In this document: piece after piece, positions 24,376 through 31,945 of the stretch
Layout: each line of letters starts with the position of its first letter
How positions within the stretch are numbered: the first letter of the stretch is position 1
NCBI GenBank assembly: GCA_949752745.1
Contig: OX457024.1
Span: 52,283,810 to 52,347,809, forward strand
Origin: Protula sp. h YS-2021
Taxonomy: Eukaryota > Annelida > Polychaeta > Sabellida > Serpulidae
Direction of reading: 5' to 3'
Length of the DNA: 64,000 nucleotides
Notes under the pieces: model-generated
Database searches by the model: none
Told to the model about the DNA's origin: nothing
The model's input: only the letters and a program-made list of their open reading frames with translations
Position numbers and translations under genes: made by a program

Positions 24376-24492
24376 CATGAGTGAAACATGTCAACTAGTC
24401 AACTAGTAATACATTCTATCAACAAGTCAACAAGTGGAGATTATGTGACGAGAAAATACTTCACAATGTCGGCATTACTTCTTGACAGATGT

Positions 24493-24894
24493 ATGACTAT
24501 GGATGACGTCTTCAAAGTGAACTATATTGACTATGTGTTTTCAAAGCTTCCTGCTTTTGAATCGGATTGGATGCTGCAAGTGAAGCATCTGCATTGGGAA
24601 GCTGTGGGAAAGGCTATTCCAAGAGATCGTTTCATCCGCTCGTTTCTACATGAATGTGAAGAACTGCATTTACTATCAACTTACAACATTGATTTAGCAT
24701 TTATCAACGCGAATACAATTTGGGCAACTGACCTCATGTTAGTTGTAGCTACTAGAATTATTCTACATTATGATGATGATGTTCCAAATAATGTATCAGA
24801 GCTTGTTCGGTTCAACCATGGACGAGTTGAAGTGAATTCAAAAGTTTGCAAGTTCTTTGAAAAGAAAGCTGACTCAGCAGACAGTTGGGTATAA
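24493..24894 (+). CDS. Polinton accessory protein, paralogue family member A
   Basis: Unrecognised protein of about 133 residues. The start is chosen by alignment with the paralogues at 25650 and 26666: all begin M-D-x-x-FK-x-x-(Y/F)-(I/V)-D. Shared features are an N-terminal FKVNYIDYVFSKLPAF, a tryptophan in HLHWEAVGKAI and FIRSFLHECEE. The pattern suggests a small, mostly helical, acidic protein. The C-terminal extension (DDDVPNNVSELVRFNHGR) is not shared. An in-frame ATG at 24466 would add nine residues. Promoter TATA lies upstream. Function unknown. Because it sits in the early-type rightward block of a virus-like element, a host-interaction role is possible but unsupported. Confidence 0.65.
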   Translation: MTMDDVFKVNYIDYVFSKLPAFESDWMLQVKHLHWEAVGKAIPRDRFIRSFLHECEELHLLSTYNIDLAFINANTIWATDLMLVVATRIILHYDDDVPNNVSELVRFNHGRVEVNSKVCKFFEKKADSADSWV

Positions 24895-24897
24895 AAG
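24890..24897 (+). promoter_or_regulatory. TATA box for the PC4-like gene
   Basis: TATAAAAG at 24890-24897 overlaps the end of the preceding gene (GGGTATAAAAGGG). It lies about 78 bp upstream of the ATG at 24975. Together with the TATA at 24368 it suggests that each accessory gene has its own promoter. Confidence 0.6.
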
Positions 24898-24974
24898 GGA
24901 GTGAACTCAGCAGAGTGGAGTCATTTCTCAGCAGACAGTTGGAGGGAGTGGATCATCAATACATTGTGGCAGTC

Positions 24975-25625
24975 ATGGAGAACAAGACAAGCAGCACAGC
25001 AGCGCAGCGCAGCAGCAGCAGCTTTAAAATTAGTGCTAACTTAACCATTACTGTGGAGCATGGAGAATATGGGCCATTTCTACGCATCACACGTGGAGAG
25101 AGATGGTGTGCTTATTCACCATCTTTGTGGAAGATTGTGTGCCAGAGCTTGAAAAATTTACGCGACATTGGCTTCAAACTATACTTAACGCAAACGAAGT
25201 GGCTTGAAGTCATTTCATACTTGGATATGCGCTATGTGAGTTTTGTGCGCACGTCACGGTTTGAAGGGAAAGAATACACACATCACATCAACATGAATGA
25301 TGGTGAATGGGAGACACTGCTTCAGGAGATGGACAACATCAACTCAGCCCTATCGCCATGTGAGGAATGTCATGTCATAACTCCTATCAAGCTGCAAAAG
25401 GATGGTCGGATGAAGGTGTCAAAGCTATCCAAGAAAAGGCTGGCTGAAGTTCAGTTGGAGAACATGAACGTACAAAATCAACTTGGACTTACCTGCGACT
25501 ATTGTGGTGCTTGTGGATATGTGGAAGATTATCATTGCCACTGTCACAAGTATAATTGCAAGTTGTGTGAACCAAACAACTTCTGCGGCAAGTGTGGAGT
25601 ACTTAAAGTCAGTGAAGCAAAGTAA
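24975..25625 (+). CDS. PC4/p15-like domain protein with C-terminal cysteine cluster
   Basis: 216 residues from ATG 24975. This start is preferred over the upstream frame because the related gene in Polinton 2 (63976, minus) also begins MExKT. Residues about 20-60 (LTITVEHGEYGPFLRITRGERWCAYSPSLWKIV) and about 93-130 (YVSFVRTSRFEGKEY, then NMNDGEWETLLQEM) look like two tandem PC4/p15 modules (strands, a lysine or basic turn, then L-x-x-x-x-W helix), the fold of transcriptional cofactors that bind single-stranded DNA. This assignment is by eye. The C-terminus (about residues 176-212) has CDYCGACGY, CHCH, CKLCE and CGKCGV, probably binding two or more zinc ions. It could act in element transcription or replication (inference). 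Confidence 0.6.
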   Translation: MENKTSSTAAQRSSSSFKISANLTITVEHGEYGPFLRITRGERWCAYSPSLWKIVCQSLKNLRDIGFKLYLTQTKWLEVISYLDMRYVSFVRTSRFEGKEYTHHINMNDGEWETLLQEMDNINSALSPCEECHVITPIKLQKDGRMKVSKLSKKRLAEVQLENMNVQNQLGLTCDYCGACGYVEDYHCHCHKYNCKLCEPNNFCGKCGVLKVSEAK

Positions 25626-25649
25626 AAGCCCACAAGACACTGAAACAAG

Positions 25650-26003
25650 ATGGACGCATGTTTTAAAAATGCTTATGTTGACTTGATGATTGCTAAACTT
25701 GCTAGCTGTGGCACTCCAGACTATCAACTTCATCATTTGGATGCTTTTTGGGATGTTGTACATCATAGTCTTGATGTGATTGAACTGCATTCAAGATTTC
25801 TTGGAGAATGTCATAAAATTGGAATAGAAGAAGATCCTGACTTTGACTTTGATTCTGCACTTTATTCTGCTCGTACTGATGTTGAAGTATATGTCACCGT
25901 AGTTGATCATTTGAGAGATTGTTGTAAAGAAGAAGAGGAAACCGAGCAGCTTTATCAAGTAAGTTATATAAAAACCTTTTTAATCATCTTTGTAACAACA
26001 TAG
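25650..26003 (+). CDS. Polinton accessory protein, paralogue family member B
   Basis: 117 codons as read. The N-terminus (MDACFKNAYVDLMIAKLA) aligns with members A (24493) and C (26666). It shares a tryptophan-containing helix (LDAFWDVVHHSLDV), FLGECHK and an acidic segment (EEDPDFDFD). A strong 5' splice consensus (CAA|GTAAGT at about 25958-25966) occurs near the end, with a candidate acceptor TTTTTCTTACTAG near 26020-26032. Splicing would replace the last 15 or so codons with a very short tail. The unspliced tail is hydrophobic (TFLIIFVTT), which may be an artefact of reading the intron. Function unknown. Confidence 0.65.
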   Translation: MDACFKNAYVDLMIAKLASCGTPDYQLHHLDAFWDVVHHSLDVIELHSRFLGECHKIGIEEDPDFDFDSALYSARTDVEVYVTVVDHLRDCCKEEEETEQLYQVSYIKTFLIIFVTT

Positions 26004-26016
26004 TGAATTGATAACA

Positions 26017-26148
26017 ATGTTTTTCTTACTAGCAAATTTAGTTTTATGTGAGTGGTTTCAACGTAAACAAAGAAAGAACATGATAGAAGAGGCAGCAAAT
26101 ATATTAAAAGATATTTTATTACAGGAAGAAACCGACATGTTAGAATAA
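26017..26148 (+). CDS. possible 43-residue membrane microprotein
   Basis: ATG 26017 opens a 43-codon frame: a short hydrophobic N-terminus (MFFLLANLVL), a basic KQRKN patch, then an amphipathic acidic helix (IEEAANILKDILLQEE), ending at TAA 26146. It looks like a tiny type-III or signal-anchor protein. It overlaps the candidate intron acceptor of gene B, so it may be non-coding. I give it because it fills the gap between B and the NADAR gene in the right orientation. Confidence 0.35.
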   Translation: MFFLLANLVLCEWFQRKQRKNMIEEAANILKDILLQEETDMLE

Positions 26149-26169
26149 AACAGCAGAAGCAAAGTCAAC

Positions 26170-26600
26170 ATGGAGAATCTTGTACTATTCAGCGGTCATA
26201 AGGACGTTCTTTCAAACATGTTTCCAACACGACTTGAAAAGTATGGACATGTGTTCAACTCAAGTGAAGCGTTGTATCAATATGAGAAAGCAGTGTTTCA
26301 TCACCGTCAAGATATTGCTTCAGCCATTGTGTCATCCAGAAATGGATATGAAGCAAAACGTATTGCTAAAGGGATAAAACCATGTCCTTACCAGTGAAGA
26401 GAAGCAAAATGCAAGATGTTTTACAAGTCAAACTGGATCAGTGTGTATTGTTTCGCAACAAGTTGAAAGAATGTAAAGACAAAACTTTAGTTGAAGCAAC
26501 GTATGATCATTGGTGGGGAGCTGGTGTGAAACATGTGTCATCTGAATATCCTGGTCAGAATATTATGGGAAAGTTGTTAGAAATGTTGTGTGAGGGTTAG
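26170..26600 (+). pseudogene. NADAR (YbiA/DUF1768-like) domain gene, interrupted by a frameshift
   Basis: The first frame (26170-26397) has the NADAR start: LFSGHKDVLSNMFPTRLE, then FNSSEALYQYEKAVFH and GYEAKRIAKGIK. The second frame (from about 26390 to 26600) has the rest: MQDVLQVKLDQCVLFRNKL, LVEATYDHWWGAG and YPGQNIMGKLLEML. The two halves abut with a one-base frame change near 26390-26398, so the full domain is present but split. NADAR enzymes act on N-glycosidic bonds: YbiA on riboflavin-pathway intermediates, others removing ADP-ribose from guanine. The likely catalytic/binding blocks (SEALYQ, EATYDHWWG, PGQN) look intact. The break may be a pseudogene mutation or a recoding/sequence error. 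Original start ATG 26170. Confidence 0.85.
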
Positions 26601-26665
26601 AGACTTTTTTTTTTTTCATTTGCTTGCCAACCGTCATGGTGTGCAGACGTGTGGACATGTAAAAG

Positions 26666-26932
26666 ATGGATGTAGAAACATGTTTCAAGAACAAGTTTGT
26701 GGACTATATGATAAGTGAACTAGCACGTTTTGGAACTGTTGAACAACAACTGGAACATTTCAACATCTATTGGGAACTTGCTCATTCCATGCTGAACTTA
26801 TCGAACTTGCGTAAGGATTTCATCAAAGAGTCTGGAGCTGAGGAGTTTGATGTGGAAGCAGTGTATGCTCTATTTGATCCAAAACTGTTTGATGAAGTGA
26901 GAGAGCGCTGTATGCTGCACTATAATGGCTGA
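26666..26932 (+). CDS. Polinton accessory protein, paralogue family member C
   Basis: 88 residues. MDVETCFKNKFVDYMISELARFGT is closest to member B in the N-terminal helix. The tryptophan helix is FNIYWELAHSMLNLSNL, followed by DFIKES and an acidic FDVEAVYALFD. It ends by overlapping the next gene (ATGGCTGA: next start at 26925, this stop at 26930-26932). Such tight packing supports both being real. Function unknown. Confidence 0.65.
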   Translation: MDVETCFKNKFVDYMISELARFGTVEQQLEHFNIYWELAHSMLNLSNLRKDFIKESGAEEFDVEAVYALFDPKLFDEVRERCMLHYNG

Positions 26933-27257
26933 CATGACACTGAGACAATATATTGTGCAAAAAGCTTATTGTGAAGAAATGTTATCAGCTGTAAAAAAGT
27001 TTGCCTATTTAGTCTGTCCTGCTTGTCAACATGAAGAGTGTTCAGAACATACTTGTCATTTTGCATCTGTTTATACATATTGGAATGAAGCTAAATATTA
27101 CATGCATTTAGATAAAGTGTTAGAGAATGCAAATCAACGTTGTGAGAAATATGGTGTAGATGCTATTACATTGGATGAACTCAGTCATTGGTTAGTGTTC
27201 ATTGAAGACCAATGGTCTCCAGTTATTCATACCATTGTATCCATACTTGATTTGTAA
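26925..27257 (+). CDS. Polinton accessory protein with CxxC...C...H cluster
   Basis: 110 residues, start overlapping the end of the preceding gene by eight bases. It has CPACQHEECSEHTCHF (a possible zinc site, residues about 31-46) followed by a helical stretch with SVYTYWNEAKYYMHLDKVLENA. The YW-containing helix and acidic character loosely resemble members A-C, so it could be a divergent fourth paralogue with a zinc-binding insert, but the similarity is weak. An alternative start MTLRQY lies four residues downstream. Function unknown. Confidence 0.6.
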   Translation: MADMTLRQYIVQKAYCEEMLSAVKKFAYLVCPACQHEECSEHTCHFASVYTYWNEAKYYMHLDKVLENANQRCEKYGVDAITLDELSHWLVFIEDQWSPVIHTIVSILDL

Positions 27258-27357
27258 AAAACTTGTTAGTTAAGTTATAAATGCATGCTAGTTAAGTGAT
27301 GTTGGTTGAGTTATAAAATAAAAGCTGTTCTGTTCAGACGTGTTTTTTCCATTCATC

Positions 27358-28458
27358 ATGTCGACGTGGAAAGACTACTTGACTGATATTTACTTCAAAC
27401 CTGGACAGCCTGGAGCATTTGCTGGTCCTTACAAACTGTATCACATCTTACGAAAACATAATCAACCAGTCACACATTCACAAGTGAAGAAATGGCTGCA
27501 GGATCAAGATGCTTTTAGTTTACTACAACCTGTCAAATACAGGTTCAAAAGACAACGTGTCATTACACGTGGCATTGATGATATGTGGGATATTGATTTG
27601 GCTGATATGGGAAACATAGCTCCCTATAATGATGACATACGCTTTTTACTCATTGTCATTGATGTGTTTTCCAAATATGTCTGGGTACAGCCAATACCTA
27701 ATAAATCACATACCAGCGTCATACAAGCTTTCCAAAAGATTTTTCATGACACACGACGAAGACTGCGAACTCTAAGGTCTGATAAAGGAACAGAATTTAA
27801 AAACAGATGGGTAAAAGCATTTATGAAGAAAGAAGGAATTCATGCTTATACCACAAAGAATGAAACCAAAGCCAACTTTGCTGAAAGAGTCCTTCGTACT
27901 CTGAAGGGAATGATGTATCGGTATTTTCTACATAATCAAACTTACCGTTACTTAGACATTCTTCCAGACTTGGTGTACAATTACAACCATAGACCTCATG
28001 GTTCTCTTCCTAATAAATATGCTCCAGCCGAGATTCGTAAAGACAACGAATCAAAAGTGTGGAAGTATATGTATGTCGACAAACTGAAATTGAAACCGAA
28101 GAAGAAGAAGTACAAATTTAACATTGGCGATCATGTTCGCATTTCTCACATTAAATACGTGTTTCAACGCGATTATCACATCAAATGGACGCAAGAAGTC
28201 TTCATTGTCACACATCGTTGTAAGAAGCAAGGAATACATTTATATCGTGTGAAAGACTTTTTAGACGAAGATATTGATGGACATTTCTATGAAGAAGAAC
28301 TGCAGAAAGTGACCAAAGATATTGAATCTATTTATAGAATTGAAAAAGTCTTGAAAACACGTAAAAGACGAGGAGGTGTGAAAGAATTATTTGTCAAGTG
28401 GTTAGGTTGGCCAAACAAGTTTAACAGTTGGGTGATAGAAACAGACATTCAACAATGA
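27358..28458 (+). CDS. Polinton integrase (retroviral-type DDE) with C-terminal chromodomain
   Basis: 366 residues from ATG 27358. The upstream in-frame start at 27340 is less likely, since a TATA-like TTATAAAATAAAAG lies close before it. The rve-type core has catalytic aspartate 80 (WDIDLADM), aspartate 142 (LRSDKGTEFKNR) and glutamate 176 (KANFAERVLRTLK), then YNYNHRPHGSLPNKYAPAEI. A chromodomain follows at about residues 322-364 (YRIEKVLKTRKRRG, LFVKWLGWPNKFNSWV), which may guide insertion to modified chromatin, as in chromoviruses. No complete N-terminal HHCC zinc site is obvious. The enzyme joins element ends to target DNA, giving the 6-bp duplications seen for related elements in this window. 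Fully open, and overlaps the ATPase by four bases. Confidence 0.95.
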   Translation: MSTWKDYLTDIYFKPGQPGAFAGPYKLYHILRKHNQPVTHSQVKKWLQDQDAFSLLQPVKYRFKRQRVITRGIDDMWDIDLADMGNIAPYNDDIRFLLIVIDVFSKYVWVQPIPNKSHTSVIQAFQKIFHDTRRRLRTLRSDKGTEFKNRWVKAFMKKEGIHAYTTKNETKANFAERVLRTLKGMMYRYFLHNQTYRYLDILPDLVYNYNHRPHGSLPNKYAPAEIRKDNESKVWKYMYVDKLKLKPKKKKYKFNIGDHVRISHIKYVFQRDYHIKWTQEVFIVTHRCKKQGIHLYRVKDFLDEDIDGHFYEEELQKVTKDIESIYRIEKVLKTRKRRGGVKELFVKWLGWPNKFNSWVIETDIQQ

Positions 28459-29114
28459 AGCATCCATTTACATGTTTAGTCTCTGGACCTACAGGCAGTG
28501 GCAAAACGTCTCTGGTGAAGGAAATTCTAGAACAAAAGTTGATTCAACCCTCTCCAAAAAGCATTTTATGGCTCTATGCAGCAGATCAGCCTTTGTACAA
28601 GGGAATGAAAGGTGTGGAATTTTACCAAGGCATTCCAGATGACATTGAAGAGCGTTTTAACCCGAAGAAACCAAACTTACTTATCATTGATGACTTAATG
28701 ACCAAATGTCATAGTGATGAGCGTATGACACGTCTCTTTAGTGTTGGCAGCAGTCATCAAAATCTAAGCATTATCTTTATTGTGCATAATTTATTCCATC
28801 ATGGGAAAGAGATGCGAAATATTAGTTTGAATACACATTATATCATTCTGTTTAAAAATCCGAGAGACAGTCAACAAATTAGTACATTGGCGCGGCAAAT
28901 GTATCCTGGAAGATCTCAATTTCTCATAGAAGCCTATCAAGATGCTACAAGCAAACCTCATGGTTATTTATTCATTGATTTAAAACCAAAGACAAATGAT
29001 CAACTACGTATTCGTACAGGCATTTTACCAAAAGATACACATTATGTATATATTGATAAAGCAGTGTATGAACAAGAACCAACTCATTTGACCATTCGCA
29101 GTCAAGATGTCTAA
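28455..29114 (+). CDS. Polinton genome-packaging ATPase (FtsK/HerA type)
   Basis: 219 residues. ATG 28455 overlaps the integrase stop (ATGA), and this start puts the P-loop at residues 10-17 (GPTGSGKT), as is usual for the family. Walker B is LLIIDDLM (about residues 75-82), followed by SVGSSHQNLSIIFIVHNLF, a sensor-like segment. In Polintons and related viruses this ATPase pumps DNA into preformed capsids. The frame is fully open. It overlaps the next ORF by eight bases (29107-29114), so integrase, ATPase and the small basic gene form a compact rightward unit. Confidence 0.93.
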   Translation: MKHPFTCLVSGPTGSGKTSLVKEILEQKLIQPSPKSILWLYAADQPLYKGMKGVEFYQGIPDDIEERFNPKKPNLLIIDDLMTKCHSDERMTRLFSVGSSHQNLSIIFIVHNLFHHGKEMRNISLNTHYIILFKNPRDSQQISTLARQMYPGRSQFLIEAYQDATSKPHGYLFIDLKPKTNDQLRIRTGILPKDTHYVYIDKAVYEQEPTHLTIRSQDV

Positions 29115-29331
29115 ACGTATTCGAGCGAACCAGCCGTTTCTTCATTTGCTTGCACGCAGTGGGCCTAAACGACGTAAATCCTTGCTACAGCAAGCTACAA
29201 AGGAGGAATTAACAAGCTTGTTTGAAATTTGTTTGAATATATTGCAAGGACATTTACCCTTAAGCTCAAAACGGTTTAAGGATTTTAAGAACTGTGTAAT
29301 TAACTGTGTAATACGTCAAGATTGTGCTTGA
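29107..29331 (+). CDS. small basic conserved Polinton protein, C-terminus replaced by Tc1 sequence
   Basis: 74 residues as read. MSKRIRANQPFLHLLARSGPKRRKSLLQQATKEEL, followed by FEICLNILQGHLPLSSKRFKDFK, matches a short basic ORF that commonly follows the ATPase in Polintons and adintoviruses (established from memory of the family, with no database check). A DNA-condensing or pX-like core role has been suggested for it. From 29287 on the reading frame runs into an 80-bp stretch identical to a Tc1 transposase fragment at 45232-45311, so the last 13 or so residues (NCVINCVIRQDCA) are foreign and the original C-terminus is lost. Confidence 0.75.
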   Translation: MSKRIRANQPFLHLLARSGPKRRKSLLQQATKEELTSLFEICLNILQGHLPLSSKRFKDFKNCVINCVIRQDCA

Positions 29332-29366
29332 ATTACACTGAAGCAAGTGGAATTGATATTTTGCCA
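29287..29366 (-). mobile_element. 80-bp captured Tc1 transposase fragment
   Basis: Reads identically (80 of 80 bases by eye) to the reverse complement of 45232-45311. In one frame it encodes TEASGIDILP, part of a Tc1 transposase upstream of its SPNVSPIEHVF motif. It sits exactly between the small basic ORF and the protease remnant, replacing the end of the former. Strand is given relative to the orientation at 45232-45311 (the Tc1 sense reads along plus here). Confidence 0.85.
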
Positions 29367-29399
29367 ATAAAATCCACATGTAGATGATATCGGTGTTTG

Positions 29400-29625
29400 T
29401 GATGGAACTGAACAATAAATGAAATTAATCTTTGAAAACTTATTCAAACGACTGTCTATAAGTAAAAGTCCGCAAGAGTCAAAATATTCTGCAGGGTCTT
29501 GTCAATTTGGGTATTTGTCAAATTACACTGCCACCCAATGCTATCCTGGTTCATCACGATCGTCTGTATTGTAAAGATGGTAACTGGTCCATGGAAAACA
29601 CGCCTTGAAACAAGTCTTTTGTCAT
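29400..29625 (-). pseudogene. decayed adenain-like Polinton cysteine protease
   Basis: Read on the minus strand, one frame has LFQGVFSMDQLPSLQ and, after a frame change, NTDDRDEPG, HWVAV, FDKYPN and EYFDSCGL with in-frame stops between them. This is the N-terminal half of the adenovirus-type maturation protease of Polintons (the PG-HW block carries the catalytic histidine, EYFDS follows). The C-terminal half with the catalytic cysteine is missing, cut off near the Tc1 fragment. Not functional. It would cleave capsid precursors during maturation. Confidence 0.7.
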
Positions 29626-29681
29626 GATATCATGGGTTCATTTGGCATCTATCTGCTTCGTGTTCATGACTAGTAGTCGAA

Positions 29682-30968
29682 TTAAATGCTGCGATTTGCA
29701 CTTATTTCAATGATGTTATCAAATTTAGCATAGACTATAACATTGACTTTATTTTGCAAGGGACCTGCAAAATTCATCTCTAGCTGGAAATTCACATGTT
29801 TGATACGGGAAGGACGTAATGATCATCACCATCATAATCAGCTGTTGAGTCGAAAAAAAATAAAGCACAACCTCTAGGCCCATCTTCTCGTTTTATGATG
29901 GAACTTTTCTTATCAAAAGATTTGTTTCAAAAGCGTCCAGATATTTGTCCCGATTAATGTTGAGCTTGAGAGGCTTGGATAGGACTGGTTCACCATCAGT
30001 GTTAAGTTGCATGTAGTTAAGACTAAAATGTTCGAAATTGTATGGATTTCTCAACACCGTTGCAGCAAAGAATCCAATGACAATACGTTTTGGTAATTGA
30101 CCCAAAAAGATGTTATCTTTCACAAAAGATTGAAATCCGGCTGTGGCTAATCCAGGAATGGCTAAAATTTTACATTCTTTTCTGGTAATAGTAAACTTGG
30201 CAGGAGTTTTCATCACTGCATCTGTATGTTCTAACCGAATACCTGGACTAGCCCTCACTTTGCGAATGGTTAAAAACGCCGGTCTCACTTCTACCTTAAA
30301 GGCATTATTTGCAGCCATTAACACCTATTCATCTTTTTGGGTCTCTGTAAACGTAATTTCGTACTCATGCCATTGGGAAGATAGCGATCCTGCTCAAACA
30401 AATCTACCCTTAAGCACCTGTAAGCATTAACTCACAGCTTAGACGCGTATACAAATAACGATTATGTAAACCATTATTTCCTGCGTCACCTATATCAACC
30501 CCCTCAAGATTTACATGAAAACCTCTTATATATTTTTCATGATTGGGTCTTTTCACCTCATGAGCATTTTTGATCCAGCAGCATCTTTATAGACGAGACT
30601 CTTGAAGAGAAGAGAATTGAGATTTTCTTCCGAGTCATGAATGAGGTGGGATATAATGCTGGTACAACCATTGGTACTGTTACTGTGTGAAATCAATCGC
30701 TCATTCAGAAATAATTCAATTTTGAACAATTAAACAAAACACTGATATATGATACGTTATCATCTGCACCACACGCTGTTCCATCACCCTTTACAATGCA
30801 GCATACAATATGAAGTCTGCTGTTCTTTAAATCTAAATATTCTTCTGAACTTGCAGGAACACAAAATTCTATTGGAGCACCCTCTCTAATCGTAGTGAGT
30901 GGTTGATACTCTACATTATAATTTTTTTCTACAGCAGTTTGCGTTGGGGGTATGTGAAACCATTCCAA
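29682..30968 (-). pseudogene. Polinton major capsid protein (double jelly-roll), frameshifted
   Basis: N-terminal piece (30968-30705): EWFHIPPTQTAVEKNYNVEY, GAPIEFCVPASSEEYLDLKN and LHIVCCIVKGDGT. Middle piece (30324-29893): LRVRKVRASPG-type block, ECKILAIPGLATAGFQSFV, NIFLGQLPKRIVIGFF, NPYNFEHFSLNYMQL and DGEPVLSKPLKL. C-terminal piece near 29685-29780: KVNVIVYAKFDNIIEI ending in a stop at 29682. These blocks are characteristic of the Polinton/adintovirus major capsid protein. Several indels and stops separate them. Total span about 1.29 kb is shorter than usual, suggesting internal deletions. Expressed leftward, convergent with the integrase-ATPase unit. Confidence 0.85.
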
Positions 30969-31051
30969 TGGAGAGAGATATCATTCACATGAATGATTAT
31001 GCATTAAAGACTTTTTTGTTCAAAAGATACCTTTCTTATGTTTTGTTGATG

Positions 31052-31297
31052 TTATCCCTCTAGCTGCCTTTCGCCTTCTGGCACGTTTTGTCGATTGCAT
31101 TTAATTTGTCCTCCTAACACATCATCAATCACATGTTGTGCTACTCGGCCCGTAGCATCTTTCGCGACATCTTTTGCAGCCTTTTTAGGACGCGGTGCAA
31201 CGATTTTAGCCCCTGCCTTCAGCAGTGGAATAGTTTTGCGAGCCAATGATCCCAGTATTGAACCAATACCATCTCCATATTGTATTCGCGCTCCTTT
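31052..31297 (-). CDS. pVI-like minor capsid/core protein, short
   Basis: The minus-strand frame has GIGSILGSLARKTIPLLKAG then KIVAPRPKKAAKDVAKDATG and VIDDVLGG. A glycine-rich amphipathic start followed by basic Lys/Ala-rich segments is what small proteins between the major capsid and penton genes of Polintons look like. They are compared with adenovirus pVI/pX (family knowledge, hedged). The open frame extends upstream of the first ATG to about 31297, so the true start is uncertain. It may be truncated at either end. It lies between the major capsid and penton-like genes, in the same leftward orientation. Confidence 0.6.
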   Translation of the reverse strand, partial: KGARIQYGDGIGSILGSLARKTIPLLKAGAKIVAPRPKKAAKDVAKDATGRVAQHVIDDVLGGQIKCNRQNVPEGERQLEG

Positions 31298-31345
31298 GGT
31301 GTCGAAAATGACTACGGTAAGTGTCTGGATTATGTATATATGGCT

Positions 31346-31856
31346 TCATAATCCTTTTGGTCGAAAATGAAGTTTACAGATCACTTTCCCAGTCTTAAAT
31401 AAAATGTTTTTACCCTTGTCATCCTTAATATTGATTTCAGTGGTATCAAATTTGAATGTATTTACAGAGACATAATGAGGTTCTCCATAAGTTTTCATAA
31501 TAATGTCTCCATCATGTCCTTGTATTCCGACAGATCGTAGCAAAGGTACATAATAATCTCCTAAACTTGTGGTTCACAAATACTGCAGTACACATAGAGT
31601 GTATAAAATCCATGTTTAATATCTAACATGTGCGGCGCCTCACTTTGATTAACACGTGGTCTAAATCCTAGCAATTCTCCTGATCCCGTGGAAAATGATA
31701 AGGCATAATTATCTTTTAACATCAGAGAGACTTTCCTTGTAATTTTGTCATAGTGTAATCCCATGGAGACACATTGGATTCATCAGGTGTGAAGGCATCT
31801 TTAAAGGCTTTATTATTTTGTTTTAATGACTTCACTAGGGTTTTTGTAATAGCCAT
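31346..31856 (-). pseudogene. penton-like minor capsid protein, C-terminal half, frameshifted
   Basis: Three frames on the minus strand. First, a short piece from ATG 31856 (MAITKTLVKSLKQNNKAFKD). Second, 31764-31561 (LHYDKITRKVSLMLKDNYAL, LGFRPRVN, HGFYTLYVYCSICEPQV). Third, 31543-31346 (GIQGHDGDIIMKTYGEPHYV and FKTGKVICKLHFRPKG). The blocks YVYC-ICEPQ, PHYV and GKVI-KLHFR belong to the single jelly-roll penton-like protein of Polintons. The N-terminal jelly-roll strands are missing and at least two frame changes are present. Confidence 0.8.
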
Positions 31857-31945
31857 GGGGAATATATACTGTTTTAAAGACAGCAGCAGATTATAATCCT
31901 ATATGTATTTCACATAACAGTCTAAGTTAGGCCTCATCGTAGACC

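Larger units (their letters stand above)
23665..31870. mobile_element. Polinton/Maverick (adintovirus-like) element 1, right end truncated or rearranged
   Basis: Begins AGTAGTGTATAAATGGGGGTTCT, nearly the same end as the 49942-53831 element. It contains the Polinton hallmark genes: retroviral-type integrase with a chromodomain, FtsK/HerA-like packaging ATPase, adenain-like protease, major capsid protein and penton-like minor capsid. The rightward block holds accessory genes, integrase and ATPase. The leftward block holds the capsid genes. DNA polymerase B is absent and no matching right inverted terminus is seen. The left flank GTTTTA (23659-23664) recurs at 31871-31876 next to ...TATACT, which could mark a secondary right end, but this match is short. 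DIRS sequence begins within about 70 bp. Confidence 0.85.
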
